Positions 16,945 to 26,203 of a DNA stretch of 64,000 nucleotides are shown piece after piece. Positions within the stretch are counted from its first letter, which is position 1, and each line of letters starts with the position of its first letter. The notes beneath the pieces are model-generated. The model worked only from the letters and a program-made list of their open reading frames with translations, did no database searches and was not told where the DNA came from. The DNA is from CALAMC01 sp964459465 (GTDB taxonomy: Bacteria; Zixibacteria; MSB-5A5; GN15; PGXB01). The DNA lies in the NCBI GenBank assembly GCA_964459465.1, contig CAYWLR010000018.1, positions 1 to 64,000 of the forward strand, read 5' to 3'. The translations under genes were made by a program, and so were the position numbers.

Positions 16945-17487
16945 ATGCATGTTGAGGAACAAGAACTGGTGCGGCGGGCCCAAGCCGGGGACCGGCAGGC
17001 TTTCGACAAACTGGTTGTGGAGAATAAAGATAAGGTGTTTGCGCTGATATACAGAATGACCGAGAATCGGGAAACGGCTCTGGACCTGCTCCAGGATTCG
17101 TTTCTGGCGGCGTACAAATCCCTTAAGAAATTCCGCGGGGATTCCGGTTTTTCGAGCTGGCTATATCGGATAGCCTCGAATAAAACCTTGAATTATATTC
17201 GCCGCGCCAGGATTATACCGTTCTATAATATTGAATCTGGTGTCGGGGCGGAACCCGCCTATGAGATGACGGATAAGATTGAAAACGAAGCGTTGCAGAA
17301 GGCGTTGACCGGGGCGCTTAAAAGCCTGCCGCCACAGCAGAAGCTGGCTTTCAACCTGCGTTTTTACGAAGAATTGCCGTTTGCCGAGATCGCCGTAATT
17401 ATGGATAAAAGTGAATCGACCGTTAAGACGCATTATCAAAAGGCGACGGAGAAACTGCGTGAAGCCTTGAAGGATTTCCGGGATTGA
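16945..17487 (+). CDS. ECF sigma factor (RpoE-like)
   Basis: A 180-residue sigma-70-family factor with only regions 2 and 4. Region 2 has the DLLQDSFLAAYKSLKKFRG core and the WLYRIASNKTLNYIRR stretch. Region 4 has LPPQQKLAFNLRFYEELPFAEIAVIMDKSESTVKTHYQKATEKLRE with its helix-turn-helix. It is followed after three bases by a one-helix membrane protein that is likely its anti-sigma factor, then by two Spy/CpxP-like periplasmic proteins. This points to control of an envelope or metal stress response. Confidence 0.93.
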   Translation: MHVEEQELVRRAQAGDRQAFDKLVVENKDKVFALIYRMTENRETALDLLQDSFLAAYKSLKKFRGDSGFSSWLYRIASNKTLNYIRRARIIPFYNIESGVGAEPAYEMTDKIENEALQKALTGALKSLPPQQKLAFNLRFYEELPFAEIAVIMDKSESTVKTHYQKATEKLREALKDFRD

Positions 17488-17490
17488 ATT

Positions 17491-17961
17491 ATGACTGATG
17501 AATTGAAAAATAGTCCCGATTCGGGACTGGGCAAACTTGAGGCCGAACTCAGGAAATTGAAAGTGGCGCCTCTGACCCAAAGCGAGACAGCCCGTTTTTA
17601 TGCCCGGCTCGACGCCGCCCTTGACGAAGCGGCCACTCGCCCGAACATATTTTACCGGGGATTTCTGCATTGGGGGGCGGTGGTCTCGGCCATGGTTGTC
17701 TTGGTGGGAATGTCCTTTATTACCGGCATCAAGTACGGCCAGAACGGCATTACCGCCGACAGCCGGATTACATCCTTTTATACTTCGGCCGTTGACCGGG
17801 TTACCGAGGATGAAGAACTCGACGACAAATATGTCGATATGCTGATAACCTCGCAGGTGCAATCGTATGGATATGACATTTCGGGTGATCTTCTGGGAGA
17901 AATATCCGACGATGAGCTGCAAATGCTTAAAGAAGCCATTGACGTGGGAGCGTTACTATGA
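17491..17961 (+). CDS. Putative membrane anti-sigma factor
   Basis: 156 residues with a cytoplasmic N-terminal part (about 55 residues, acidic and helical) and one membrane helix (WGAVVSAMVVLVGMSFITGI). The C-terminal periplasmic part (about 80 residues) ends in acidic helices. No zinc-binding HxxxCxxC motif is present. Its position directly after the ECF gene and its topology suggest that it holds the sigma factor at the membrane. The stop codon overlaps the next gene's ATG (ATGA), so the module is translationally coupled. No family name can be assigned from sequence alone. Confidence 0.6.
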   Translation: MTDELKNSPDSGLGKLEAELRKLKVAPLTQSETARFYARLDAALDEAATRPNIFYRGFLHWGAVVSAMVVLVGMSFITGIKYGQNGITADSRITSFYTSAVDRVTEDEELDDKYVDMLITSQVQSYGYDISGDLLGEISDDELQMLKEAIDVGALL

Positions 17962-18545
17962 ACATGAGGAATCGTACGATTATAACCATGATGGTATTGT
18001 TATTGGCCGTGCCGGTTTCGTATGCCGGGCAGGCCGACGACCGTCCCCTTCCGGACAGCGGACCAATGCCGCCGGGAATGATGGGTAAAGGCCCGGGGCA
18101 CTTCGGTATGGGATTCGGCAAGGAGTTCAATGATGAACAGGAACGGACCCTGGAGAATCTGCGCCTTCTGAAATTGCTCGAGTTTTTGGAGATGGACGAC
18201 GATCAGAGTCCGCAATTTATTCTGATCTTCAGTAATTTCCGGAAGGAAGGGCGCCGGCTGCATGACGAAATCAAGACCAAAGTGGCGGAATTGGCGGAGG
18301 TACTGAAGGCGGACAAGCCGTCCGATACGCAAGTCAACGGGCTAATCAAACAGGTCGATGAACTGCGGCTCGGTCATGTCAGGATTATCGAGGACTTTCA
18401 TCGGAAGGCTTCGGAAATTCTTACCCCCGTGCAAATGGGTAAAATGGTGGTATTCGAAAGCCGATTTGAAAAAGAGCTTATCGATACCGTTCGGGGTTTT
18501 CGCGGCGGCATGAAAAGCCGCCCTGCCTGGGATGACAAAAACTAA
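17958..18545 (+). CDS. Spy/CpxP-like periplasmic protein (heavy-metal sensor type)
   Basis: A 195-residue exported protein with signal peptide MNMRNRTIITMMVLLLAVPVSYA. A short Pro/Gly/Met-rich stretch (GPMPPGMMGKGPGHFGMGFG) is followed by long amphipathic helices and an ILTPVQMGKMVVFESRFE segment of the LTxxQ type. Such proteins act as periplasmic chaperones or as metal/envelope sensors that feed back on an ECF or two-component system. Methionine and histidine in the N-terminal stretch could bind metal; this is inference. It is part of the ECF module. Confidence 0.7.
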   Translation: MNMRNRTIITMMVLLLAVPVSYAGQADDRPLPDSGPMPPGMMGKGPGHFGMGFGKEFNDEQERTLENLRLLKLLEFLEMDDDQSPQFILIFSNFRKEGRRLHDEIKTKVAELAEVLKADKPSDTQVNGLIKQVDELRLGHVRIIEDFHRKASEILTPVQMGKMVVFESRFEKELIDTVRGFRGGMKSRPAWDDKN

Positions 18546-18565
18546 CCGATTGAAAGGAGAATAAT

Positions 18566-19135
18566 ATGAAAAGGGCAATTGTACTAACAGTCGCAAGTTT
18601 GCTGATAATAAGCATGAGTGCGGTGGCACAGGGAAAGGGACCGATGACGGGGCCGCGTTTCGATGGTTGCCGGTTCGGTCAGGACGGTTCCGGTTTTCAT
18701 GGCCGTGGTTTCGGGGACGGGGAGCGGCATTTCGGCGGAATTCTGCAGATGGCCGACGAGATCGGTCTGACGCAGGAGCAGAAAAACTCCATATTGAAGA
18801 TGCAAAAAACTTTCGGCAACGAGAGAATTGACCTCAAGGCCAACCTGGAAAAGGCGGAACTGGAATTGAGAAATCTGCGTCTGTCGGATGCGGGCGAAAG
18901 TGAAATTTTGGCCGCGATGGACAAGGTGGGGCGTTTTAAAACTGATATGCAAAAGATGAGATTTCGGCATCAGCAGGCCATGGACAAAGTTTTAACCGAT
19001 GAACAGCGCGACAGGCTTAAAGAAATGAGAAAGCAGAGATATAACAAGGATTGCCCCTTTACACCCGGTGAGGGCCCGCGCGACGGAAGCGGTGCAGGAC
19101 CCGGGCCCGGAATGGGACGGCAAGGTAGAATATAA
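18566..19135 (+). CDS. Spy/CpxP-like periplasmic protein (second copy)
   Basis: A 189-residue exported protein with a signal peptide (residues 1-21, ending AVAQ). It has a Gly/His/Phe-rich linker, then IGLTQEQKNSILKMQ and VLTDEQRDRLKEMRKQR, the two LTxxQ motifs of Spy/CpxP proteins. The tail is Gly/Pro-rich. It follows the first Spy-like gene by 20 bases with AAAGGAGAA as ribosome binding site, and a strong terminator ends the module. The two paralogues share layout and differ in the loops, so they are related and not a recent duplication. Confidence 0.78.
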   Translation: MKRAIVLTVASLLIISMSAVAQGKGPMTGPRFDGCRFGQDGSGFHGRGFGDGERHFGGILQMADEIGLTQEQKNSILKMQKTFGNERIDLKANLEKAELELRNLRLSDAGESEILAAMDKVGRFKTDMQKMRFRHQQAMDKVLTDEQRDRLKEMRKQRYNKDCPFTPGEGPRDGSGAGPGPGMGRQGRI

Positions 19136-19163
19136 CCACCTTTATACTTTCAGCGACACCAAA

Positions 19164-19190
19164 GGCGGGTCATGCGGCCCGCCTTTTTTT
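19164..19190 (+). terminator. Rho-independent terminator after the ECF/Spy module
   Basis: GGCGGG / CCCGCC stem with an 8-base loop followed by seven T. Confidence 0.88.
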
Positions 19191-19291
19191 GGCTAATTTT
19201 CAAGAAAAGTTTCTAATTTAACAATGCCAATATGGCAGAATTATGACAACTTTGACTTGACATTTTGGTCGAAAAGCCGAAGATTATAGCC

Positions 19292-21511
19292 ATGTCTAAT
19301 TTAAAGGAAAAACTAATAATCGATTACATGTCATTTCGGGCGGGTCGGCCTTTGAAAATCAAGGAGATGGCCTCCGAAATGAAGATCCCGGCCAGAGAAT
19401 ACCGGGAATTCCGGGATACGGTCAAGCGGTTGCTTGACGAAGGCAAATTGGTTCGATTGCGCCGGGGACGAATCGGCGTTCCCTCGGAGATGAATCTTGT
19501 GATTGGCCGCATAAGCATATCGCGTTCGGGGGTAGGGCAGGTATATTCAGACGATTCCAAGTCGGTAGAAATCCCTCCTCAATATCTCGATACGGCTCTG
19601 GAAGGCGATCGGGTACTGGTTCGGATTGACTCTTCGAGCGATGTCAAAGCCGTCGGGCGGGTCATCAAGATAATTGAGCGGGCCAATCAGAGTTATGTGG
19701 GGACATTTCAAAAGGGGCGTCATTTCAGCTGGGTGGTGCCCGATATGAAGCGTCTTCATCGTAATATATATATTCCCAACCGATTGTCTTTGAGAGCTGT
19801 CGATGGTGAAAAGGTGACGGTGAAAATCACTCTCTGGGAACAGCCGCATCTCAATCCCGAAGGCGAAGTCATTGAACGGCTGGGGACGCCCGGCGACCCC
19901 AAAACTGCCATGTTGACGGTTATGCGAAGTTATAACCTGCCCGAAGAATTTCCTCCCGAGGTAGTGAAGGAAGCGGAAAAAATTTCGAATTTAGCCGGGC
20001 CGAGTGAAATGCAAAGCCGCCGAGATTTCACGGATTGGACGGTTTACACGATTGATCCGGTCGACGCCAAGGATTATGATGATGCTGTCACGGTGACCCG
20101 GACGGCCAAAGGGTATCGTCTGGGCGTATTTATCGCTGATGTATCGCACTATGTCCGGTCCGATACAACTCTGGACCGGGAAGCCTTCAACCGGGGCAAT
20201 TCGGTGTATTTGCCCGGCAGTGTGATCCCGATGCTACCGGAAAACCTGTCCAATGATATCTGCTCACTCAAACCCAATGTTCGTCGGCTGGTGTACTCGA
20301 CCATAATTGATTTCGACGGGCAAGGCAAAATGCTCGGCTGGGAGATTGTGGACGGAGTTATCAAATCCAGAGCACGGCTGACCTACGAAGAGGTGCAGGC
20401 GTACTTTGATTCGGGGGCCGCCACGCCGCGCATAAAGAAAGTTGCCGAAAATCTCGATTTGGCCCGTGAACTTGCGAAAATTCTCACCCAAAAGCGGATG
20501 GAATCCGGGTCGCTTGATTTTGACCTGCCGGAAGCACGGATAGTTATGGACAGCGACGGGAAAGTCATTGAAATTGGCAAGCGAGTTCGATCCGAAGCCA
20601 ACCGGCTGGTCGAGGAATTCATGCTGGCGGCCAATAAGGCGGTGGCGCTGGATGTTTCCAGAAAGGGTTTTAAATTTTTATATCGTGTCCATGATCGACC
20701 CGATATGGAAAAGCTGGAGGCCTTTTCATATTTGGTCGGCCGTCTGGGGTATAAATTCCCCGTTTCCAAGGAAATCAAGCCGATTCAGTTCGCGCGCTTT
20801 CTGGAGCAGGTCAGGGGTCGGCCGGAAGAGGAAATGCTCAATGAACTAATGCTTCGCTCGATGAAAAAAGCCGTCTATCAGCCGAAAAATATCGGCCATT
20901 TCGGGCTGGCATTCAAGCACTATACCCATTTTACTTCGCCTATTCGCCGCTATCCGGATTTAATGGTGCACCGTCTGCTCAAGATCCTGGGCGACGGTCG
21001 TTACCCGGTCGAGCTGGAAAACCGGCTCGATACCATTTTGAATAATGTCGGGCGACATTGCTCGGAAACAGAACGTCTGGCCGAAGCCGCCGAAAGGGAG
21101 GCGATCAAGATCAAGCAGGTGGAATACATGTCGGCTCATGTCGGCGAGGAGTATACCGGGGTCGTTTCAGGCGTTTTGAGTTTCGGCTTTTTTGTCCGGC
21201 TCGATGATGTTGGCGCAGAGGGTATGATTCGCCTATCCACTCTTGACGACGATTATTATCATTTCGAAGAGAAAAATTACCGACTGGTCGGTCGTCGAAC
21301 CGGGCGGGTTTTCCAGTTGGGCGACCCGGTCAAGGTCGGGGTTTTGAAAGTAGATATAATTAAAAATGAAATCGATTTATTTCTGGTCGAAGCCTCGCCG
21401 GGTGTGCCGGGAAAAAAGACCGGCAGGAGCCACCGGTCGGCTGACAAAGATCGCAAGACGGAATATGGCCGACCGGCGAAACGCGGGAAGTCAAGAAGGA
21501 GACGGCGATGA
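19292..21511 (+). CDS. rnr: Ribonuclease R (RNB-family 3'-5' exoribonuclease)
   Basis: A processive 3'-5' exoribonuclease that degrades structured RNA. Domain order: N-terminal helical/winged region, cold-shock OB folds, the catalytic RNB domain with the metal-binding aspartates in IDPVDAKDYDDAV, the FTSPIRRYPDLMVHR signature, a C-terminal S1 domain (EEYTGVVSGVLSFGFFVRLD) and a basic tail (RRRRR). About 740 residues, normal for RNase R. An in-frame TTG at 19265 exists, but ATG at 19292 gives the expected N-terminus; neither has a strong ribosome binding site. The stop overlaps the next start (ATGA). Confidence 0.93.
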   Translation: MSNLKEKLIIDYMSFRAGRPLKIKEMASEMKIPAREYREFRDTVKRLLDEGKLVRLRRGRIGVPSEMNLVIGRISISRSGVGQVYSDDSKSVEIPPQYLDTALEGDRVLVRIDSSSDVKAVGRVIKIIERANQSYVGTFQKGRHFSWVVPDMKRLHRNIYIPNRLSLRAVDGEKVTVKITLWEQPHLNPEGEVIERLGTPGDPKTAMLTVMRSYNLPEEFPPEVVKEAEKISNLAGPSEMQSRRDFTDWTVYTIDPVDAKDYDDAVTVTRTAKGYRLGVFIADVSHYVRSDTTLDREAFNRGNSVYLPGSVIPMLPENLSNDICSLKPNVRRLVYSTIIDFDGQGKMLGWEIVDGVIKSRARLTYEEVQAYFDSGAATPRIKKVAENLDLARELAKILTQKRMESGSLDFDLPEARIVMDSDGKVIEIGKRVRSEANRLVEEFMLAANKAVALDVSRKGFKFLYRVHDRPDMEKLEAFSYLVGRLGYKFPVSKEIKPIQFARFLEQVRGRPEEEMLNELMLRSMKKAVYQPKNIGHFGLAFKHYTHFTSPIRRYPDLMVHRLLKILGDGRYPVELENRLDTILNNVGRHCSETERLAEAAEREAIKIKQVEYMSAHVGEEYTGVVSGVLSFGFFVRLDDVGAEGMIRLSTLDDDYYHFEEKNYRLVGRRTGRVFQLGDPVKVGVLKVDIIKNEIDLFLVEASPGVPGKKTGRSHRSADKDRKTEYGRPAKRGKSRRRRR

Positions 21512-22944
21512 AGCAGAATGTTCTGATTGTCGCCGGACCGGAGCGACTCGAAAGCAGACAATTGATGAATGTATTCGAGTCGCTGGGCGAAGTGGTCGGC
21601 GAAATTTCGCTGGTTAATACCATTCTCAAGGAAAGACAGGTTGACTTGATATTGTGTGATGCCGGATTTCCCGGGTTAAACCGGGCGCTTATAAATCGTC
21701 TTCGCCTGCGTTCGCCTATGACCGATATCTGGGTTTTGACCGGCTATGGTGACAACGTGATTGATGGTGAAGCCGACTATTTCGACGGTTCCATCGATCT
21801 GCGCGGTGAGGTATCGGGGCTATCCAGGAAGGTCGCCGAAATTTTGCGCCTTAAGGCTCTCCTGAATAAATATGGTCTTGTCGGCCGTTCCGATAAAATG
21901 AAGCTGGTGGCTGAAACGATTGACCGTATCGCCCCGACCGATATTTCGGTTCTGATCGTCGGACCATCGGGAAGCGGCAAAGAGCTGGTATCGCGGGCCA
22001 TTCATGATAACTCCCGGCGGGCCGGGCGGAATTTTGTGGCGGTCAATTGCGGTGCCATCGCCGAGGGTATTCTCGAATCGGAACTGTTCGGCCATGAAAA
22101 AGGCGCATTCACCGGCTCGGTCGGCAAGCGCGAGGGGCTTTTTGTCCGGGCGGACGGGGGAACGATGCTTCTCGATGAAATCGGCGAAACCCGGCCGGAT
22201 ATGCAGGTCAAATTACTGCGGGTGCTCGAAGACGGCATTTTTTACCCGGTCGGAGCCGACCGGCCGGTACGTTCCGACGTTCGTATTATCGCAGCCACCA
22301 ACCGCGACCTGACGGCGGCCATCGCCGACGGGCAGTTTCGCGAGGATTTATACTTTCGTTTGAGCGTCATCAAAATTGTACTGCCACCGCTGTATGAGCG
22401 CCGCGAAGACATTCTGCCGCTGTTATACTTTTTCGCGCAGAGGGAGAAACTCAAAGGTTTCAGCGATTCCGCGCTCGACGTGCTTCGCCGCTATGACTGG
22501 CCCGGCAACGTCCGGCAGTTGCGGAATTTTGTCATGCGCATGGCCGCGTTGCACAGGGACCGCCAGGTCGAAAAGGTCGAGGTCGAGAAATTCATCGCCG
22601 AGCAGAATATGGGGCAAACCAATTTACCGGTCGCCACCGGCCATACCCCGGAGGAGGCCGGGCATGAATTGATTTACAGGGCGCTGTTGTCGCTGGGCAG
22701 TGAAATAAAGATGTTACGCGATTTGATCATGGCCAACCTGCCGTCGAAGACCGAATTTGAATCGGCGGCATCCTATGGCGACGGTGCAGCTCCATCGCCG
22801 ACACATTCGATGCAGGATATGGAGCGGGAGTTGATTATCGCGACGTTGTCGGAAAACGACGGCAATCGCCGCGAAACGGCGCGCAAGTTGGGTATCGGCG
22901 AGAGAACTTTATATCGGAAATTAAAAAAATACGGTCTGAATTGA
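21508..22944 (+). CDS. NtrC-type sigma-54 activator with degenerate receiver and GAFTGS loop
   Basis: This 478-residue protein has an N-terminal receiver-like domain (residues 1-115; Asp51 in LILCDAGFPG sits where the phospho-Asp would be, but the conserved late lysine is not evident). A AAA+ domain follows: Walker A GPSGSGKE 152-159, Walker B LLDEIGE near 221, and sensor regions. The C-terminal Fis-type helix-turn-helix reads ETARKLGIGERTLYRKLKK. The sigma-54 contact loop, normally GAFTGA, reads GAFTGS (199-204). No partner kinase is adjacent. It is coupled by ATGA overlaps to RNase R upstream and to the barrel gene downstream. The targets may include the envelope genes behind it, or sigma-54 flagellar genes elsewhere in the window; both are inference. 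Confidence 0.9.
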   Translation: MKQNVLIVAGPERLESRQLMNVFESLGEVVGEISLVNTILKERQVDLILCDAGFPGLNRALINRLRLRSPMTDIWVLTGYGDNVIDGEADYFDGSIDLRGEVSGLSRKVAEILRLKALLNKYGLVGRSDKMKLVAETIDRIAPTDISVLIVGPSGSGKELVSRAIHDNSRRAGRNFVAVNCGAIAEGILESELFGHEKGAFTGSVGKREGLFVRADGGTMLLDEIGETRPDMQVKLLRVLEDGIFYPVGADRPVRSDVRIIAATNRDLTAAIADGQFREDLYFRLSVIKIVLPPLYERREDILPLLYFFAQREKLKGFSDSALDVLRRYDWPGNVRQLRNFVMRMAALHRDRQVEKVEVEKFIAEQNMGQTNLPVATGHTPEEAGHELIYRALLSLGSEIKMLRDLIMANLPSKTEFESAASYGDGAAPSPTHSMQDMERELIIATLSENDGNRRETARKLGIGERTLYRKLKKYGLN

Positions 22945-24569
22945 TCCGTTCTATCCTTGTCATAACGGTCATCTTCGTCCTGTTCGGCCCGTTTGTCGCG
23001 AATGCGGCCGATCTTAATACCGAGGTTTATCCGTCGGAAGATGAGCTGTATGAAGCCTTCCTGCGGGGAGATCTGGATTATGAAACATACCGGAATCTCC
23101 TTGACCTGATCGAAACCGGACTGGACAGCGCTGATATTTATTTGCTGGAGGAATTGCCGGGAATAAGTCCGGCCAGGACGGGTGATTCGACTGTTGAGAT
23201 TGATGAACGGGCTGAACCCTACCGGCCGGTTGTGGCACCTGCCGAAGCGGGGGAATGGCACGGATATCTAAAAGTCCGCAATTCGCGGCGGCTGGAGGAT
23301 ACCGACCGGTACAAGACCTACTATTTATTGAATTCCGTTTTTGGTTCTCGTTGGTGGATTAAAGCCAAATTAAACAGAAATGAAAACGGAATCCACGAAT
23401 GGACGCAGCGCGCGGCCGAATATTCGAATCGTCGAGGTACTCTGAAAAAGGCGCGGCTGGGAAGTTTCACCGCTCGTTTCGGATTGGGACTGTCGCTGGG
23501 TTACCGCGGGCGGCTTTTGGCCAGGGGCGATGAAGAATCCGATGAAAGCATGCTTTATCCGGATTTTAGCGGTTTCAATGGCGTTTATCTGGAGGGTTCA
23601 TCGGGCAGGAATCCGGCCCGCTGGATGGTTCATTATGATCGAAATGACAGTCATGAGTTCCGTATGAGCGCCGTGTCTCTGTCGGCCCGGCATAAAAGGT
23701 TGTCGGGCGAGTTGATCGGGCTGGGCGCAATACTTGAAAATCGCCAGTCGGGAGTTGACTATAAATATATTCAAGGCGGGACGTTTGTTAGATACGACGC
23801 CATCAATTATGACATATCCGGCGAACTGGCGATTCAGCAGTACACCCGGAATTTCATCGGCGCAACGTCGGTCGAAGGGACTTTCGATTTTAGTCCGATT
23901 AAAATTTGGGGGTCATTCTGGCATTATGCCGATGACTTTGTCAATTTCACCGGAGGGGGACGGTCCGGGCGAATGTCACAGACAATCACTATCGACAGTC
24001 TCGATTTCAGCGTTTCCGACCGCCGCACCGGGCAGGACGGTTTCCGTCTGAAAAGCTTTGCGGCGCTGTCGGATAAAGCAGAAGCCACGGCGGCGGTTTC
24101 GCATTACGGTTTTGATCAATTCCATAAAAATGTGGAATTATATACGGCTTTGGCACGCCGGGTCGGAAATAATTCTTCTCTAAGTCTTGATTATCGTTTC
24201 AAACGTAATTATGATAACGGCGAAATTTCGTCGGATAACGAAACCCGGCTGGAGTATAGAATGAGAAAGAAGCAGATATCCCTGCGCACCTACATCGGAT
24301 ATCAAAATGATGACGATCGGGATTTTGTCATGCTGTTTGCCCGGGCCTCGGCGCGAGTTTCTTCGCTGGGAGATTTGGAATTATGGTGCAATCTCGATAA
24401 GATTAATATTGACTCCCGGCAACTGGATTATATGTATTTTTATGTACAGGAGAAACTGCCGGTCAGAACGTTTTTGCATGTCATCGCCAAGTACACTTAT
24501 CGCTACAGCCGGGCTTATTCGGATCGGGAACAATCGGCTTTTTACATCGAGGGCCGGGCAATATGGTAA
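22941..24569 (+). CDS. Exported HhH / beta-barrel-like outer-membrane protein
   Basis: 542 residues. It starts at TTG 22941, overlapping the activator's stop, and has a signal peptide (IRSILVITVIFVLFGPFVANA). Residues 30-80 hold a helix-hairpin-helix-like stretch (SEDELYEAFLRGDLDYETY and LLEELPGIS), similar to those found in front of FCB outer-membrane proteins. From residue 100 on, alternating aromatic strands with turns (GYLKVRNSRR, FTARFGLGLSLGYRGR and many more) suggest a beta barrel ending in an aromatic residue (YIEGRAIW). No known family name. It overlaps the lamin-tail gene and may supply an outer-membrane partner for it. Confidence 0.6.
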   Translation: MIRSILVITVIFVLFGPFVANAADLNTEVYPSEDELYEAFLRGDLDYETYRNLLDLIETGLDSADIYLLEELPGISPARTGDSTVEIDERAEPYRPVVAPAEAGEWHGYLKVRNSRRLEDTDRYKTYYLLNSVFGSRWWIKAKLNRNENGIHEWTQRAAEYSNRRGTLKKARLGSFTARFGLGLSLGYRGRLLARGDEESDESMLYPDFSGFNGVYLEGSSGRNPARWMVHYDRNDSHEFRMSAVSLSARHKRLSGELIGLGAILENRQSGVDYKYIQGGTFVRYDAINYDISGELAIQQYTRNFIGATSVEGTFDFSPIKIWGSFWHYADDFVNFTGGGRSGRMSQTITIDSLDFSVSDRRTGQDGFRLKSFAALSDKAEATAAVSHYGFDQFHKNVELYTALARRVGNNSSLSLDYRFKRNYDNGEISSDNETRLEYRMRKKQISLRTYIGYQNDDDRDFVMLFARASARVSSLGDLELWCNLDKINIDSRQLDYMYFYVQEKLPVRTFLHVIAKYTYRYSRAYSDREQSAFYIEGRAIW

Positions 24570-26203
24570 AATGCTTGAGCCTGTCATTAATCGTGCTTTG
24601 CCTTTATTGCTCATCGGGTCGGGCCGACCTGGTGATTACCGAGGTTATGGCCAACGAGCCGGGTGAACAGAGTTCCCTGCAGTGGTTTGAAATATATAAT
24701 GACGGCGGTGAGACGAGGAATCTGGCATTTTATCAATTCTACATTGACGGTCAATATTTATCGGATTTTGTCATATCCGAGGCCATTGCCGGTTACGATT
24801 ACCGGGTAATCGTCAAGAGGGTTACGTCCGGGGCCGGAGAAACCGGATTCGAAGCGATCTGGGGCAACAATAACGGCAGTTGGATACTCGGTGAACCGGG
24901 TGAAGACTATCATATTCATGAATACAGTAATTTGAATCTTAACGATAGTGGCGGAACGGTGGCCATGTACAGGCTGGGGAATTTGATATCTTCTTTCACC
25001 TGGACCGAAGCCGGGTTTGACGGTGTTTCCTGGGAGCGGTATTCGACAGCGACGGCATTGATTGCCAATGCCACTAATCCCGAAGGAGGGACGCCGGGGC
25101 ATAAGAATTCCATCAGTTTGCGCATGTTCGACCTGGCCATGGAACGGGTCAAAATCTGGCCCGCCGCATTTGGTTTGACCAATCTGGAAATAAGACTTAT
25201 CAATCGAGGTATGCAGCCCTATGATGCGGGGACCATCACGTTCAGCTATGACTCTGACGGTGACGGAGTGGTCTTCCCCGAAGATTTGATCGGCCAGATT
25301 CCATTTCCTGCATTGGCCGTCGATGAGACGATTTACATTCTGACCGCAGTAGAACTGGACGGGGTTTATAATCAGGTGAAATTGCAATTGCCCGACGACG
25401 ATTGGCCGTCGAATAATGCTCACAGCGGCGTGGCTCCGGGCAATGCCTACCCGCCGCTGATACTGAATGAAATAATGGCGGATCCAAAAGCACCTCTGGC
25501 CACAGAATGGGTGGAAATCCATAATCGTTCGGATCTGACTCTTGATCTAAACGGCTGGCTTCTGGGCAATGCCGATATATTGTACCCCATCGTATCATCA
25601 AGCCTACTGCTGGAAGGGGGGCGATTGATGGTGCTATGCAAGGATAGCCTGGCTTTCGTCGATTTTTATGGCGCCGGTGATTATGCAATAAGGGAACCCG
25701 GCAGTTGGCCGACGCTTCGTAACACAGGGGATAAAATTATACTTAATGACAATTTTGGATTCGAGGCGGACACCTTTTCCTATACCAAGGTTTTCGGTGA
25801 TAATTACACCTGGGGTCGTCATAATCAATCGGTGTCGAATGTCGTCTGGGGACAAAGCCGTGACGCGGGGGGGACACCGGGGCAGGATAATAACATTTAC
25901 CTGCCGCCGTCATCACCGGATATTGAAATCACGATTGAGCCCAATCCGTTTTCGTACTCGCGCAATGAAGCAGTGCATATCACGGTGGCGGTTCCCGAAG
26001 GGGAGTCGATGTCGGTGAGGGTGTATGACCGCGACGGCCGGGTGGTGCGGACACTCATCGAAAACGCGCAGCCGTATGATGAATCGTTAAACTGGAACGG
26101 GTATTCCGACGGCGGGCGGGCGCTACCTCCGGGTATATATATTTTATTCGTCGAGGTGTCCGGCAAAGGGAGCGTCAAAAAAACAATAGTATTATCACCA
26201 TGA
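24563..26203 (+). CDS. Secreted lamin-tail-domain protein with FlgD-like sorting-type C-terminus
   Basis: 546 residues with a signal peptide (LSLSLIVLCLYCSSGRA). It has two lamin-tail domains, starting LVITEVMANEPGEQ and LILNEIMADPKAPLATEWVEIHN, with a CARDB-like stretch between them. It ends with a FlgD-like Ig domain (SVRVYDRDGRVVRTL, then GGRALPPGIYILFVEV) of the kind used as the C-terminal signal of type IX-like secretion in the FCB group. It is likely displayed at the cell surface or released. The start lies inside the end of the barrel gene (7-base overlap) and the stop overlaps the PorV/PorQ-like gene. Confidence 0.75.
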   Translation: MVKCLSLSLIVLCLYCSSGRADLVITEVMANEPGEQSSLQWFEIYNDGGETRNLAFYQFYIDGQYLSDFVISEAIAGYDYRVIVKRVTSGAGETGFEAIWGNNNGSWILGEPGEDYHIHEYSNLNLNDSGGTVAMYRLGNLISSFTWTEAGFDGVSWERYSTATALIANATNPEGGTPGHKNSISLRMFDLAMERVKIWPAAFGLTNLEIRLINRGMQPYDAGTITFSYDSDGDGVVFPEDLIGQIPFPALAVDETIYILTAVELDGVYNQVKLQLPDDDWPSNNAHSGVAPGNAYPPLILNEIMADPKAPLATEWVEIHNRSDLTLDLNGWLLGNADILYPIVSSSLLLEGGRLMVLCKDSLAFVDFYGAGDYAIREPGSWPTLRNTGDKIILNDNFGFEADTFSYTKVFGDNYTWGRHNQSVSNVVWGQSRDAGGTPGQDNNIYLPPSSPDIEITIEPNPFSYSRNEAVHITVAVPEGESMSVRVYDRDGRVVRTLIENAQPYDESLNWNGYSDGGRALPPGIYILFVEVSGKGSVKKTIVLSP

